Source: Brevundimonas sp.
GTDB lineage: Bacteria; Pseudomonadota; Alphaproteobacteria; Caulobacterales; Caulobacteraceae
Length of the DNA: 64,000 bases
Assembly (NCBI RefSeq): GCF_030704825.1
Contig: NZ_JAUYNX010000014.1
Coordinates: 186,001-250,000 of the forward strand
Direction: 5' to 3'
A program made the translations under genes and the position numbers. This document shows, piece by piece, positions 1-9,142 of the stretch. The number at the start of each line of letters is the position of its first letter. Within the stretch, counting starts at the first letter, position 1. The notes below the pieces were generated by a model that saw only the letters and a program-made list of their open reading frames with translations, did not search any database and was not told where the DNA came from.

Positions 1-471
1 CCAAGCCCGCACAACCACGCTCTCCTGGCCGACAAGCGGAACTTGGCGCTGCTTTCCGATGCGAACGCCGTGGGCAGCTTCGGACTTGCGGACCGACACC
101 AGCATGCCCTTGCCGCGATCCCGCGCACGGTGCTCGTGAGCGCGGACAACGCCGAGGCGCTCTGGGCTGAACGCAAGCGGCTCTTCTTCAAACCGTCGGG
201 CGGACACGGCGGAAAGGCGGTCTACCGCGGCGACAAGATCACCCGCGGCGCCTGGGCGCACGTGACCGGCGGAGGCTACATCGCCCAGGCGATCGCCCCG
301 CCCAGCGAGCGCAGGGTCAGGTTGGATGGGGAGGTCGTATCGCTGAAACTGGACGTTCGCCTCTACACCTACGGGGCCAAGCCGCTTCTCGCGGCCGCCC
401 GGGTCTACCAGGGCCAGACCACCAATTTCAGGACCCCCGGAGGCGGCTTCGCTCCGGTGTATGCGGTCTGA
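1..471 (+). CDS. ATP-grasp-like protein, 3' end (5' end outside window)
   Basis: The reading frame is open from the first base to the stop at 469-471, so the gene begins upstream of the window. About 156 residues are visible. The stretch FFKPSGGHGGKAVYRG, about 64 residues into the visible part, resembles the nucleotide-binding Lys/Gly loop of ATP-grasp ligases. It is followed by a conserved-looking C-terminal half ending in QTTNFRTPGGGFAPVY. I recall similar proteins of unknown substrate in proteobacteria, but the family assignment is inference. The gene converges with the alcohol dehydrogenase on the other strand, with about 66 bases between the two stops. A start at TTG 43 is possible but would remove residues that read well as coding. 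Confidence 0.55.
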   Translation, partial: PSPHNHALLADKRNLALLSDANAVGSFGLADRHQHALAAIPRTVLVSADNAEALWAERKRLFFKPSGGHGGKAVYRGDKITRGAWAHVTGGGYIAQAIAPPSERRVRLDGEVVSLKLDVRLYTYGAKPLLAAARVYQGQTTNFRTPGGGFAPVYAV

Positions 472-537
472 CCCGTGACGCGTCCAGGGGCCGGCGCAGG
501 ATGCCGAACGGCGCACCGATTTGCGTGGGCCCGCGGC

Positions 538-1539
538 TCAACCCGACCCGGTCACGAGGACCGCGGCGCCGGTGAACCTGCCGCTCCGCAAATCGTCCAG
601 CGCGTCGTTGGCGCGCGCCAGCGGGTAGAGGGTCACGTGCGGCCTCACGCCCGCCTGCTCGGCCATGGGGAAGTAGTCCAGGGCGTCCTGCCGGGTGAGG
701 TTCGCCACGGACGCCAGGATCCGTTCGCCCCACAACCGCTCGTACGGCATGGCGGGGATGTCGCTCATGTGGATACCGGCGCAGATCACCGCCCCGCCCT
801 TGCGGACAGCGCCGAGCGCCTCGGGCGCGAGCGCGCCCACCGCGGCGAATATGATGGCGGCGTCCAGAGCGACCGGCGGCGCCTGTCCCGAGGCTCCGGC
901 CCAGGCGCAACCCAGTTCGCGAGCCAGGGCGGCGGCCGCCTCGTCCCCCGGACGGACGAAGGCGTAGACCTGCTGACCCCGCCAGAGCGCCAGTTGGGCC
1001 AGCAGGTGGGCGGCCGCGCCGAATCCGTAGAGCCCCAGCGCCTTTACTGACCGATCGGCGCAGGCCATGCGCCAGGCCCGGAAGCCGATCAGGCCGGCGC
1101 AAAGCAGTGGCGCGCATTCCGCATCCGACAGGGTCGCCGGCAGGGAGAAGCAGTACCGCTCATCCGCCACGATCATGTCGGCGTAGCCGCCGTCCCGGGT
1201 CCAGCCATGAAACTCGGCCCGGTCACAGAGATTTTCACGACCCTCCCGACAATAGCGGCAGTCGCCGCAGGTCCAGGCGAGCCAGGCGGCGCCGAGCCGC
1301 TCCCCGATCCGCCGACCGACGACGCCGGGGCCGATAGCGTCGACGACGCCGACGATCTCATGGCCGGGCACGACGGCCGGTCGGCGGGGCGGTAGTTCGC
1401 CGTCCACCACGTGCAGGTCCGTGCGGCAGACGCCGCATGCCGAGACCTTCAGGCGCACCTGACCCGCCCCGGGAACAGGATCCGGCCGCCATTCGGCCAC
1501 CAGCGGCCCGCCGGCCTCCCGATGGACCATGGTCAGCAT
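538..1539 (-). CDS. Zinc-dependent alcohol dehydrogenase (MDR family)
   Basis: This 333-residue cytoplasmic medium-chain dehydrogenase most likely interconverts alcohols and aldehydes with NAD(P). Visible motifs are the catalytic zinc ligands C38, H60-E61 and C147, and the four structural-zinc cysteines C91, C94, C97 and C105. A Rossmann glycine motif (GFGAAAH) follows at about 172-178. Length and order fit the COG1064/AdhP-like group. ATG 1539 has a GGAGG Shine-Dalgarno six bases upstream. The gene diverges from the small SFPASDP/Usp genes, and a perfect FNR/FixK palindrome lies about 54 bases upstream of the start. That fits induction under low oxygen. The natural substrate cannot be told from sequence. 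Confidence 0.9.
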   Translation of the reverse strand: MLTMVHREAGGPLVAEWRPDPVPGAGQVRLKVSACGVCRTDLHVVDGELPPRRPAVVPGHEIVGVVDAIGPGVVGRRIGERLGAAWLAWTCGDCRYCREGRENLCDRAEFHGWTRDGGYADMIVADERYCFSLPATLSDAECAPLLCAGLIGFRAWRMACADRSVKALGLYGFGAAAHLLAQLALWRGQQVYAFVRPGDEAAAALARELGCAWAGASGQAPPVALDAAIIFAAVGALAPEALGAVRKGGAVICAGIHMSDIPAMPYERLWGERILASVANLTRQDALDYFPMAEQAGVRPHVTLYPLARANDALDDLRSGRFTGAAVLVTGSG

Positions 1540-1592
1540 GTTCAGCCTCCGCCGATGCCGGATGACCCTGCCGACCGGCGTGGCCGCCGGCC

Positions 1593-1606
1593 TTGATCCG
1601 GATCAA
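1593..1606. promoter_or_regulatory. FNR/FixK-type box
   Basis: TTGATCCGGATCAA is an exact match to the FNR/FixK consensus TTGAT-N4-ATCAA, and the symmetry extends to 18 bases (1591-1608). It lies between the divergent alcohol dehydrogenase and the small protein/Usp pair, at a distance from either start that would suit an activator near -41. A single palindrome could serve both directions. No FNR or FixK gene is in the window. Confidence 0.75.
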
Positions 1607-1654
1607 GGCGGGTGAGCTCCGGCCGGGGCCATGAATACCAGACTGGAGGACGCC

Positions 1655-1867
1655 ATGCCCCGCCGGCCCCCGAAAGTCATTCGCCCGGTCGACCCCCGCG
1701 AAGAGGCGGCGCTGGACGCAGCGCTGGCCGCGTCCTTCCCCGCCAGCGATCCAATCGCCGTCCTCGAGCCGGCCGCCGAACGGCCCCGGCTCCATCCCGC
1801 GGCCCCCGCGGGTCGGCCCGACGGTCGCTCTCAATCCCGATCCAGAGAAAAGGATATCCAGCCGTGA
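1655..1867 (+). CDS. Small SFPASDP-motif protein
   Basis: A 70-residue hydrophilic protein of unknown function. It holds the motif ALAASFPASDPIAV at about residues 22-35. That motif recurs in small proteins of many proteobacteria and often lies near stress or metal genes, but I know of no assigned activity. ATG 1655 is preferred over ATG 1631 because GGAGG sits about six bases before it. The stop overlaps the GTG start of the Usp gene (GTGA), so the two are probably translationally coupled. The arginine-rich tail after residue 45 looks disordered. It is the first gene after the FNR-type box. Confidence 0.6.
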   Translation: MPRRPPKVIRPVDPREEAALDAALAASFPASDPIAVLEPAAERPRLHPAAPAGRPDGRSQSRSREKDIQP

Positions 1868-2712
1868 CCTACAGCAGCATTCTGACCTTGATGGACGGAA
1901 GCCAGGCCGCCGTGCAGAGGGCCCGCATCGCCGCGACCCTGGCGGCCCGGTTCGACGCGCGGCTCACCGGCGCCTTTCCTCAACCCCCGCTGCCTTTGTC
2001 GGCCTGGGACGAGCCGGTCTACTGGGGCATGCCTCCGGTCATTCCGCCGGCCGTGCCGCCCGAAATCCTCGCCGCTCACACGCGCCGGACGGAGGCCCAG
2101 GGCGAAGAGGCGCGGCTGGCTTTCGAAGCGGCGGCGGCCGCAGCCGGGTGCCGCTCGGACTGGCTGGTGCTTGCCTCCGACATGGGCGAGGGCGTGGTGG
2201 AGTTGATGCGGCGAACAGACCTGACGGTGCTGCCGCCCGGCCGCCTCCCGACGGTCGGCCACGCCGGCGCTGCCGCCGCCGATCTCGCGCTGGCGAGCGG
2301 CGGCCCGGCGCTGATCCTGCCCGACCGGGTCGCCGACCCCGCTCCCGGCCGCCGGGTCGTCGTGGCGTGGAACGGAAGCCGGGAAGCGGCGCGCGCCGTG
2401 CGGGACGCCTGGCCGTTCCTGTCCGCGGCGGAGGCCGTTCAGGTGGTCGTGATCGCCCCCTCGGACACCGACGGGCCGGACAGCCGGCTGCAGCGCTGGT
2501 TCGAGGAGCATGGCTGCACGGTCGAGGTCGTCGTGGTCCGGGAGGCCGATGCGGCCGCCGCGGATGTCCTGCGTCGCCAGATCGAGTCTTTCGGCGCCGA
2601 CCTGATCGTCATGGGGCTCTATGGACATTCGCGGCTGCGCGAGACGGTCCTGGGCGGCGTCAGCCGGAATCTGCTCGGTGATCCGCCGGTCGCGATGCTC
2701 GTGTCTCATTGA
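1864..2712 (+). CDS. Universal stress protein (UspA family)
   Basis: This 282-residue protein starts at GTG 1864, which overlaps the preceding stop and has an AAAGGA sequence upstream. The N-terminal half (TYSSILTLMDGS onward) looks like a diverged Usp domain. The C-terminal half, about 150-282, is a clear UspA domain ending in the ATP-binding signature G-x2-G-x9-G-S (GLYGHSRLRETVLGGVS). Tandem Usp proteins of this size are common under FNR or FixK control in alphaproteobacteria. The role is probably stress or energy signalling in the cytoplasm, with no defined enzymatic reaction. The reading frame is open upstream of 1864, but that part lacks a ribosome site and overlaps the small gene. Confidence 0.88.
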   Translation: MTYSSILTLMDGSQAAVQRARIAATLAARFDARLTGAFPQPPLPLSAWDEPVYWGMPPVIPPAVPPEILAAHTRRTEAQGEEARLAFEAAAAAAGCRSDWLVLASDMGEGVVELMRRTDLTVLPPGRLPTVGHAGAAAADLALASGGPALILPDRVADPAPGRRVVVAWNGSREAARAVRDAWPFLSAAEAVQVVVIAPSDTDGPDSRLQRWFEEHGCTVEVVVVREADAAAADVLRRQIESFGADLIVMGLYGHSRLRETVLGGVSRNLLGDPPVAMLVSH

Positions 2713-2769
2713 ACCCGTGAACCGGCGTCCGCTGCGAGCGGCGGCGCCCCGAGCCCATGGAGGCGTATC

Positions 2770-3423
2770 GTGTCCGCCAGACTTCCCGCTTTTTCAGACC
2801 GCGCTGACGCGGGTCGCCATCTCGGCGAGGCCTTGGTCGACCGGGTCGACGGCGATGTGATCGTCTACGCCATTCCCCGGGGCGGCGTGCCGGTCGCCCT
2901 CGAGGTGGCGCGCGCGCTGGAGGCGCCGCTCGACCTCGCACTGGCGCGCAAGATCGGCGCGCCCGACAACCCGGAGGTGGCGCTCGCGGCGGTGATCGAC
3001 GGCAGCCATCCCCGGACGGTCATCAACGAGGACATCGTCAGGCTGACCGGCGTGTCGCCGGCCTGGCTGGATCGGGAGCGCCTTTCAGCGCTCGCCGAGC
3101 TTGAACGACGGCGCCGGCTGTATTTCGAAGGCCGACGGCGGATCGACCCCAAAGGTCATGTCGTGGTGGTCGTGGACGACGGCCTGGCCACCGGAGCGAC
3201 GGCGCGGGCCGCCGTCGCCGGCCTGCGCGCCCAGGGCGCCCGCCGCGTCGTCCTGGCGACCCCTGTGGCCCCTCCCGGCCTCGCGGCGTCCTTTCGCAAG
3301 GAGATCGATGATTTCGTCTGCCTTCTCGAACCTGAGCCGTTCAGGTCGGTCGGGGAGGCCTACGGAGACTTCCACCAGGTCGACGACGCCGAGGTGATCG
3401 CCTGTCTGAGGGAGTCGCTCTGA
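2770..3423 (+). CDS. Phosphoribosyltransferase-domain protein
   Basis: A 217-residue cytoplasmic protein starting at GTG 2770, with GGAGG nearby upstream. The PRPP-binding loop VVVVDDGLATGATARA (about 132-147) and the early PRGGVPVALEVA segment (37-48) define a type I phosphoribosyltransferase fold. The usual base-specific features of purine or pyrimidine salvage enzymes are not obvious. This group is normally annotated only as a predicted phosphoribosyltransferase. It lies 57 bases after the Usp gene and three bases before PEP synthase, so it probably belongs to the same stress transcript. The true substrate is unknown. Confidence 0.85.
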   Translation: MSARLPAFSDRADAGRHLGEALVDRVDGDVIVYAIPRGGVPVALEVARALEAPLDLALARKIGAPDNPEVALAAVIDGSHPRTVINEDIVRLTGVSPAWLDRERLSALAELERRRRLYFEGRRRIDPKGHVVVVVDDGLATGATARAAVAGLRAQGARRVVLATPVAPPGLAASFRKEIDDFVCLLEPEPFRSVGEAYGDFHQVDDAEVIACLRESL

Positions 3424-3426
3424 GTC

Positions 3427-5871
3427 ATGCCGAAAACAGCTTCGCCAGCCAGCGGCGCTCCGGGGGATTATGTTCTCGCTCTCGACGATGTCGGCCTGGA
3501 CGACATCGCCATGGTGGGCGGCAAGACCGCCTCGCTCGGGGAGCTGAGGCGGTTGCTGCGCGGCGGGGCGGTCACGACCCCGGACGGTTTCGCCGTGACG
3601 GCGGCGGCCTATCGGGACGTTCTGACCGCCGCCGGCGCCTGGCCGAAACTGGCGTCGTTGTTCGCGGGTCTCGACATCAACGACGTCGGTCAGGTCGCAG
3701 CCCTGGGCGTCGAAGCCCGGGCCATAGTCTATCAGGCGACGGACGAGCCCCGGCTCAAGACAGCGATCGCAGACGCCTGGCGCGAGATGGGCTCGGGTCC
3801 CGGACCGGCTCTGAGGCTCGCCGTGCGCAGTTCCGCCACCGCGGAGGACTTGCCGGAGGCCAGTTTCGCCGGCCAGCATGACAGCTTCCTGCATGTCACG
3901 GGCGAGGCCGGGGTCATCGAGGCCTGCCGACGATGCTTCGCTTCCCTGTTTACTGACCGGGCCATCGTCTATCGCGTCCAGAACGGGTTCGACCATCTCA
4001 AGGTCGCGCTGTCGGTCGCGGTCATGCGCATGGTGGACGCCGACGACGGGGCCAGCGGGGTCGCCTTCACCATCGACACGGAGACCGCCTTTCCGGAGGT
4101 GGTGTTCATCACCGGCGCGTGGGGACTTGGCGAGGGCATCGTCCAGGGCCGGGTGGGGCCGGACGAATTCTACGTCCACAAGCCGACCTGGCGCGCCGGC
4201 CATCGCGCCGTTCTCGCACGAACCCTGGGGAGCAAGGAGACCCGTCTCATCCGCCCGCGCCGCGGCTCGGATTCGGGCGTCCTGCGCGAACGGGCGGTCC
4301 CGCGGCGCGATCGCCAGCGCTTCTGCCTCACGGACGGGGAGGTGCTCGAACTCGCCGGCGCGGCCATCGCCATCGAGGACCACTATTCCGCAAGGGCGGG
4401 GCGCCCCATGCCCATGGACCTGGAGTGGGCGCGGGACGGCGCCGACGGCCACCTCTACATCCTCCAGGCGAGGCCGGAGACGGTCGCCTCGCGCCGTCCG
4501 GAAGGCATTTACGAAATCCGCAAGCTGGACCCCGGCGCGGCGCCGATCCTCGCGTCCGGCAAGGCGGTCGGCCAAGGCGTCGCCTCGGGATTGGTGCGGG
4601 TGGTTGCGAGCCAGGCCGATCTGGCGGCCTTCGTCCCCGGCGAGGTGCTCGTCGCCGCGACCACGAGCCCCGACTGGCTGCCGGCGATGAGAAACGCCGC
4701 CGCCATCGTCACCGACCAGGGCGGGCGCACCTGCCATGCCGCCATCGTCGCGCGGGAACTCGGCATCCCCGCCGTGGTCGGAACGGGCGACGCGACGCGA
4801 CGCCTGGGGGCCGGGCAGGCGGTCACCGTCAGTTGCGCCCGGGGCGAGGAGGGGGCGGTCTACGCCGGCTGGCTGCCTTTCACCGTGGAGCGGCTGCGGA
4901 CGGCCGACCTGCCGCCAACACGCACCGCGATCATGCTCAACCTGGCCCAGCCCGACATGGCGTTCCAGGCGGCCGCCCTTCCCACTGCGGGCGTCGGCCT
5001 GGCGCGGATCGAATTCATCATCAGCGAGCTGATCGGCGTCCACCCGATGGCCGCCGCCCACCCGGACCGGATCGGCTCCGCCCGGGTGCGCCGCGCTATC
5101 CAGACCTGGGCGAGCGCCGACCAATCCCCCCGGGCGTGTTTCGTCCGCCAGCTGGCGGAAGGCGTGGGCACGATCGCCGCGGCCTTCTATCCGCGGCCGG
5201 TGATCGTCCGCCTCTCGGATTTCAAGACCAACGAATACGCCTCCCTGGCCGGCGGGACGGACTTCGAACCCGTGGAGGAGAACCCCATGCTCGGGTTCCG
5301 CGGCGCCGCCCGCTATACGCACCCCCTCTACGCCGACGGTTTCGCCCTCGAGTGCGAGGCGCTGGCGCGGGTCCGCGACGTCATGGGCCTGACCAACGTC
5401 CGGCTGATGGTGCCGTTCTGCCGCCGCGTGGAGGAAGGGCGGCGGGTTCTCGAGGCCCTGGCCGCCCACGGACTTCGCCAGGGTCCGGGCGGCGTCGAGG
5501 TCTATGTGATGTGCGAGATCCCCAACAACGTGATCCAGATCGACGCCTTCGCCCAACTGTTCGACGGCTTCTCCGTCGGGTCCAACGATCTCACCCAGCT
5601 CGTCCTGGGCGTGGATCGGGATTCAGCCGAGATCGCCTTTGATTTCGACGAGCGTGATCCGGGCGTGCTGGAGATGCTTCGCCAGGCCGTCGCCGGCGCG
5701 AAGCGGAACGGCCGTCCCATCGGCATCTGCGGCGAGGCCCCGGCGACCTACCCGGAGGTCGCGGCCCTGCTGGCGCGCGCCGGCATCGACTCGATCAGCG
5801 TCAATCCGGGCAGCTTTCCCCGCACCGTCGAGGCCGTGGCCAGGGCGGAGGCGGCGACGACGGCATCCTGA
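3427..5871 (+). CDS. ppsA: Phosphoenolpyruvate synthase
   Basis: An 814-residue enzyme that converts pyruvate, ATP and water to PEP, AMP and phosphate, feeding gluconeogenesis. Domains run in the usual order: an N-terminal ATP-binding domain ([10 protein letters not shown] near residue 37), the swivelling phosphohistidine domain with catalytic His437 in GGRTCHAAI, and a C-terminal PEP/pyruvate-binding barrel. The barrel contains [15 protein letters not shown] and Cys768 in GICGEAP. Length is close to the roughly 790 residues of E. coli PpsA. The gene starts three bases after the phosphoribosyltransferase stop. Its placement in a presumed FNR-controlled island suggests that carbon flux is redirected under low oxygen, which is inference. 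Confidence 0.93.
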   Translation: MPKTASPASGAPGDYVLALDDVGLDDIAMVGGKTASLGELRRLLRGGAVTTPDGFAVTAAAYRDVLTAAGAWPKLASLFAGLDINDVGQVAALGVEARAIVYQATDEPRLKTAIADAWREMGSGPGPALRLAVRSSATAEDLPEASFAGQHDSFLHVTGEAGVIEACRRCFASLFTDRAIVYRVQNGFDHLKVALSVAVMRMVDADDGASGVAFTIDTETAFPEVVFITGAWGLGEGIVQGRVGPDEFYVHKPTWRAGHRAVLARTLGSKETRLIRPRRGSDSGVLRERAVPRRDRQRFCLTDGEVLELAGAAIAIEDHYSARAGRPMPMDLEWARDGADGHLYILQARPETVASRRPEGIYEIRKLDPGAAPILASGKAVGQGVASGLVRVVASQADLAAFVPGEVLVAATTSPDWLPAMRNAAAIVTDQGGRTCHAAIVARELGIPAVVGTGDATRRLGAGQAVTVSCARGEEGAVYAGWLPFTVERLRTADLPPTRTAIMLNLAQPDMAFQAAALPTAGVGLARIEFIISELIGVHPMAAAHPDRIGSARVRRAIQTWASADQSPRACFVRQLAEGVGTIAAAFYPRPVIVRLSDFKTNEYASLAGGTDFEPVEENPMLGFRGAARYTHPLYADGFALECEALARVRDVMGLTNVRLMVPFCRRVEEGRRVLEALAAHGLRQGPGGVEVYVMCEIPNNVIQIDAFAQLFDGFSVGSNDLTQLVLGVDRDSAEIAFDFDERDPGVLEMLRQAVAGAKRNGRPIGICGEAPATYPEVAALLARAGIDSISVNPGSFPRTVEAVARAEAATTAS

Positions 5872-5890
5872 GCGGCGCGAGGCGGACGGC

Positions 5891-5904
5891 TTGATCCAGA
5901 TCAG
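5891..5904. promoter_or_regulatory. FNR/FixK-like box before the ABC exporter operon
   Basis: TTGATCCAGATCAG matches the TTGAT-N4-ATCAA consensus at all but the last base. It lies in the 148-base gap between ppsA and the ABC ATPase, about 116 bases before the chosen start. It is weaker than the boxes at 1593 and 12539. Confidence 0.5.
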
Positions 5905-6019
5905 GGGGTGGACCGTCGCCGGCTGTCATCCTTCGCGCCCTGACCCGGATCATCGCGGCCATGCCCCTGTCGATCGAACAATCAATCGCATCCGCCCGCC
6001 CGCGACGGATGGCGGACCG

Positions 6020-6757
6020 GTGACGGTCGCCGCCGCCATGTCGGCGACGGCGTCGCCGTCCTGCTTCAGCGCCCGGGCGGTGACCAAGGTCTACGGCTCA
6101 GGTCCGTCGGCGGTGCAGGCGTTGCGGGGCGTCGACCTCGATCTGCCCGACGGCGAGATGGTCGTCGTGCTGGGCGCTTCGGGCAGCGGCAAGTCGACCT
6201 TCCTGAACATTCTCGGCGGGCTGGACACGCCGACCAGCGGTCAGGTGCTGTTCCGGGGGCAGGACATCAGCCGGGCGGGCCAGCGACAGCTGACCGAATA
6301 CCGCCGCCGGCACGTCGGCTTCGTCTTCCAGTTCTACAATCTGATGCCCAGCCTGACGGCGCGCGAGAACGTGGCCCTGGTCACCGAGATCGCCGAGGCG
6401 CCCCTGAGGCCCGAGGACGCCCTGGCCATGGTCGGTCTGGAAAACCGGCTGGATCACTTTCCCGCCCAGCTGTCCGGCGGGGAGCAGCAACGGGTCGCGA
6501 TCGCCCGCGCGGTGGCCAAGCAGCCGTCCGTGCTGCTCTGCGACGAGCCCACCGGCGCGCTGGATTCGGCGACCGGGGTCCGGGTGCTGGAGGCGCTCAA
6601 GACCGTCAACGACACCCTCGGGGCGACGACCCTGCTGATCACCCACAACGTCGCCATCGCCGCCATCGCCGACCGTGTCGTGCTGTTCGCCGACGGGCGG
6701 GTGCGCGAGGTCCGCGAGAACCGGGACAGGCGCCTGCCGCGGGAGATCTCCTGGTGA
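6020..6757 (+). CDS. ABC transporter ATP-binding protein (MacB/LolD type)
   Basis: A 245-residue ATPase of the MacB/LolD class, which drives mechanotransmission-type export. Visible elements are Walker [10 protein letters not shown] (Lys58), the signature [14 protein letters not shown], Walker [12 protein letters not shown] and the switch histidine in ITHN. GTG 6020 is chosen because a weak GGATGG precedes it. ATG 6038, in frame, is nearly as good and would remove six residues. The stop overlaps the GTG start of the permease (GTGA). With the FtsX-type permease and HlyD adaptor that follow, it forms a complete inner-membrane/periplasmic export unit. No substrate can be inferred. Confidence 0.9.
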   Translation: MTVAAAMSATASPSCFSARAVTKVYGSGPSAVQALRGVDLDLPDGEMVVVLGASGSGKSTFLNILGGLDTPTSGQVLFRGQDISRAGQRQLTEYRRRHVGFVFQFYNLMPSLTARENVALVTEIAEAPLRPEDALAMVGLENRLDHFPAQLSGGEQQRVAIARAVAKQPSVLLCDEPTGALDSATGVRVLEALKTVNDTLGATTLLITHNVAIAAIADRVVLFADGRVREVRENRDRRLPREISW

Positions 6758-9138
6758 GCCGTCTGCCCGCCTGGATAGGCGCCCTGGACCGCAAGCTGGT
6801 GCGCGAGCTGTGGGGAATGAAGGTCCAGGCTTTCGCGATCGCCTTCGTGATCGCCGGCGGGGTCGCGGTCCATCTGCTCGCCGCCGGCATGCTGAGCTCG
6901 CTGCAGGAGACCCGCCGCGCCTATTACGAGCGCAATCTGTTCGCCGACGTCTGGGCGCCAACGGTGCGGGCCCCGCAGCGGTTGATCGACGACATCCGCG
7001 CCATCGATGGCGTCCAGGCGGCGACAGCCCGTATCCGGATCCCGGCCCTGTTCGACATGGAGGGAATGAACGCCCCCGCCACGGGCGAGGTCCTGTCCTT
7101 GCCGGACACGGGAGAGGCGGCGGTCAACCGGCTCCATCTGGTTCGCGGTCGTCTTCCGATCGCCGGACAGCGGGACGAGGCGGTGGTGCTGCAGGCTTTC
7201 GCCGACGCCCACAGGCTGGAGATCGGCGACAGGATTCCGGCCACGATCTATGGGGGGCGACGCAGGTTGACGGTGGTGGGGGTCGCCCTGTCTCCGGAGC
7301 ACGTCTACGCCATTGGCCCGGGGCAGTTTGTTCCCGACGACCGCCTGTTCGGCGTGCTCTGGATGCGGCGCAGCGCCCTGGCGCAGACTGTCAATCAGGA
7401 CGAGGCTTTCAACGAAGCCGTGGTGCGGCTGTCGCGCGGCGCCTCCGAGCCCGCCGTGATCGCAGCGCTCGATCGCCTGCTGGCGCCCTATGGCGCGCCG
7501 GGAGCCTACGGCCGGGCCGACCAGATCTCGGACGCCTTCGTCTCCAGCGAGATCGACCAGCTGACGACCATGGGCCGGGTGCTGCCGCCGGTCTTCCTGC
7601 TGGTGGCGGCCTTCCTGGTCAATGTCGTGATCTCGCGGCTGATCGCTGTGCAGCGGTCGGGCATCGGGCTGCTGAAGGCCTTCGGCTACCGGGATCGCGA
7701 CATCGTCGCCCACTATCTCAAGCTCGTCGCCGTCATCGCGGTGGCCGGGGTGCTGATCGGCGGCGCGGCGGGGATCTGGCTCGGGCAGGCGATGGCCGGG
7801 CTCTACATGGAATACTACCGTTTCCCCTTCCTGCTGTTTCAGGCCAATCCGGGCGACTACGTCGTCGTAGTCGGCGTCGCCATTGTGACGGTGATGGGCG
7901 GCGCGGTCCTGGCGGTGCGCCGGGCCGCGGTCCTCAATCCGGCGGAAGCCATGACGCCCGCGCCGCCGCCGGACTATTCCAGGGCCGCCGGCGCCTGGAT
8001 CACGCGACTGAAGATCCTCGACCAGCAATCGCGCATGATCCTGCGCCAGATCGTCCGCTGGCCGTGGCGGGCGGCCCTGACCGTGGCCGGGATCGCGGCC
8101 TCCGGGGCGCTGCTGATCGGCACCATGTCGATGATGGACGGCATCGAGGTGATGATCGATTCCAGCTTCAACGTGTCCAACCCGCACGACGTGTCGGTCA
8201 ATTTCGTCGAGCCGCGGCCGCGGGCCGCCCTGTTCAGCCTGGCCCGGGAGCGCGGGGTGCTGGCGGCGGAGCCCTTTCGCGTCGTCGCCGTCCGCCTCCG
8301 TCACGGCCCCCACGAGGAACGCGCCGTGATCACGGGCGGGCCTCTCGACGCGACCCTGTCGCGGATGGTCGATGACCGCAACCGGACGGTTTCGTCCGCT
8401 CCCGGCGGCCTGGTCCTGTCCGGCGACCTGGCCGCCAAGCTGGGCGTCCGGGCCGGCGACACGCTCGAGGTCCAGGTCACGGAGGGTCGGCGTCCGCTGC
8501 TCGCGCTTCCGGTCTCGGCGGTCGCCACCAGCTATGTCGGTTCCGGGGCGCGGATGCGGCTGGAGGACCTGAATCGGGCGCTCGGGGAGGGCGCCCAGGT
8601 CTCCGGCGCCTGGCTGACGGTCGATGCCGACCGGACGGCGAGCCTCTACGCCCGCCTGAAGGAGACGCCTGGCGTGGTCGGCGTCGGCCTGCAGGCGGAG
8701 GCCGTGGCGCGTCTGGCCGCCATGCTGGACGAGAACCTCGGCCGGGCCATCCTGACCTATGCCTTCTTCGCCGGGCTGATCGTCGCGGGCGTCGTCTACA
8801 ACACGGTCCGCATCTCCTTCGCCGAACGGCGGCGCGAGCTGGCTTCGCTGCGGGTGCTCGGCTTCTCGCGGGCGGAGGTCTCCTACATCCTGTTGGGCGA
8901 GGCGGCCTTCCTGACGCTGCTCGCCCTGCCTGTCGGCGCGGCGGCGGGGGCGCTGCTCGCCTGGTATCTCGCCCATGCGATGAGTTCGGACCTGTTCCGG
9001 CTGCCGTTCGCCATTTCCCCGGCGACCTTCGGCGTGGCCGGCGCGGTGGTGCTGGCCGTCACGGTCGTTTCCAGCCTGACGGTGCGGCGGCAAATCGACC
9101 GGCTCGATCTGGCCGAAGCCTTGAAGACCGGAGAGTAG
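6754..9138 (+). CDS. ABC transporter permease, two FtsX domains
   Basis: A 794-residue inner-membrane permease starting at GTG 6754, overlapping the ATPase stop. It has an N-terminal membrane helix (about 22-45) and a periplasmic MacB-type domain. A first FtsX block follows near 270-390, then a second membrane anchor and periplasmic domain, and a final FtsX block in the last 130 residues. The duplicated layout means one polypeptide could supply the whole transmembrane dimer. The protein ends in [17 protein letters not shown], typical of this permease class. The adaptor gene starts five bases later. The likely role is energised export or extrusion of lipid-like or small-molecule substrates, with specificity unknown. 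Confidence 0.88.
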   Translation: MSRLPAWIGALDRKLVRELWGMKVQAFAIAFVIAGGVAVHLLAAGMLSSLQETRRAYYERNLFADVWAPTVRAPQRLIDDIRAIDGVQAATARIRIPALFDMEGMNAPATGEVLSLPDTGEAAVNRLHLVRGRLPIAGQRDEAVVLQAFADAHRLEIGDRIPATIYGGRRRLTVVGVALSPEHVYAIGPGQFVPDDRLFGVLWMRRSALAQTVNQDEAFNEAVVRLSRGASEPAVIAALDRLLAPYGAPGAYGRADQISDAFVSSEIDQLTTMGRVLPPVFLLVAAFLVNVVISRLIAVQRSGIGLLKAFGYRDRDIVAHYLKLVAVIAVAGVLIGGAAGIWLGQAMAGLYMEYYRFPFLLFQANPGDYVVVVGVAIVTVMGGAVLAVRRAAVLNPAEAMTPAPPPDYSRAAGAWITRLKILDQQSRMILRQIVRWPWRAALTVAGIAASGALLIGTMSMMDGIEVMIDSSFNVSNPHDVSVNFVEPRPRAALFSLARERGVLAAEPFRVVAVRLRHGPHEERAVITGGPLDATLSRMVDDRNRTVSSAPGGLVLSGDLAAKLGVRAGDTLEVQVTEGRRPLLALPVSAVATSYVGSGARMRLEDLNRALGEGAQVSGAWLTVDADRTASLYARLKETPGVVGVGLQAEAVARLAAMLDENLGRAILTYAFFAGLIVAGVVYNTVRISFAERRRELASLRVLGFSRAEVSYILLGEAAFLTLLALPVGAAAGALLAWYLAHAMSSDLFRLPFAISPATFGVAGAVVLAVTVVSSLTVRRQIDRLDLAEALKTGE

Positions 9139-9142
9139 GGCC

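Noticed and set aside
3085-5556. Long minus-strand frame opposite ppsA
   Set aside because: Shadow of the real ppsA gene with low-complexity Gly/Arg/Asp-rich translation and no motif.
5941-5960. Second FNR-like box in the ppsA/ABC gap (TGACCCGGATCAT)
   Set aside because: Only one half site fits; the left half lacks the TTGAT pattern.
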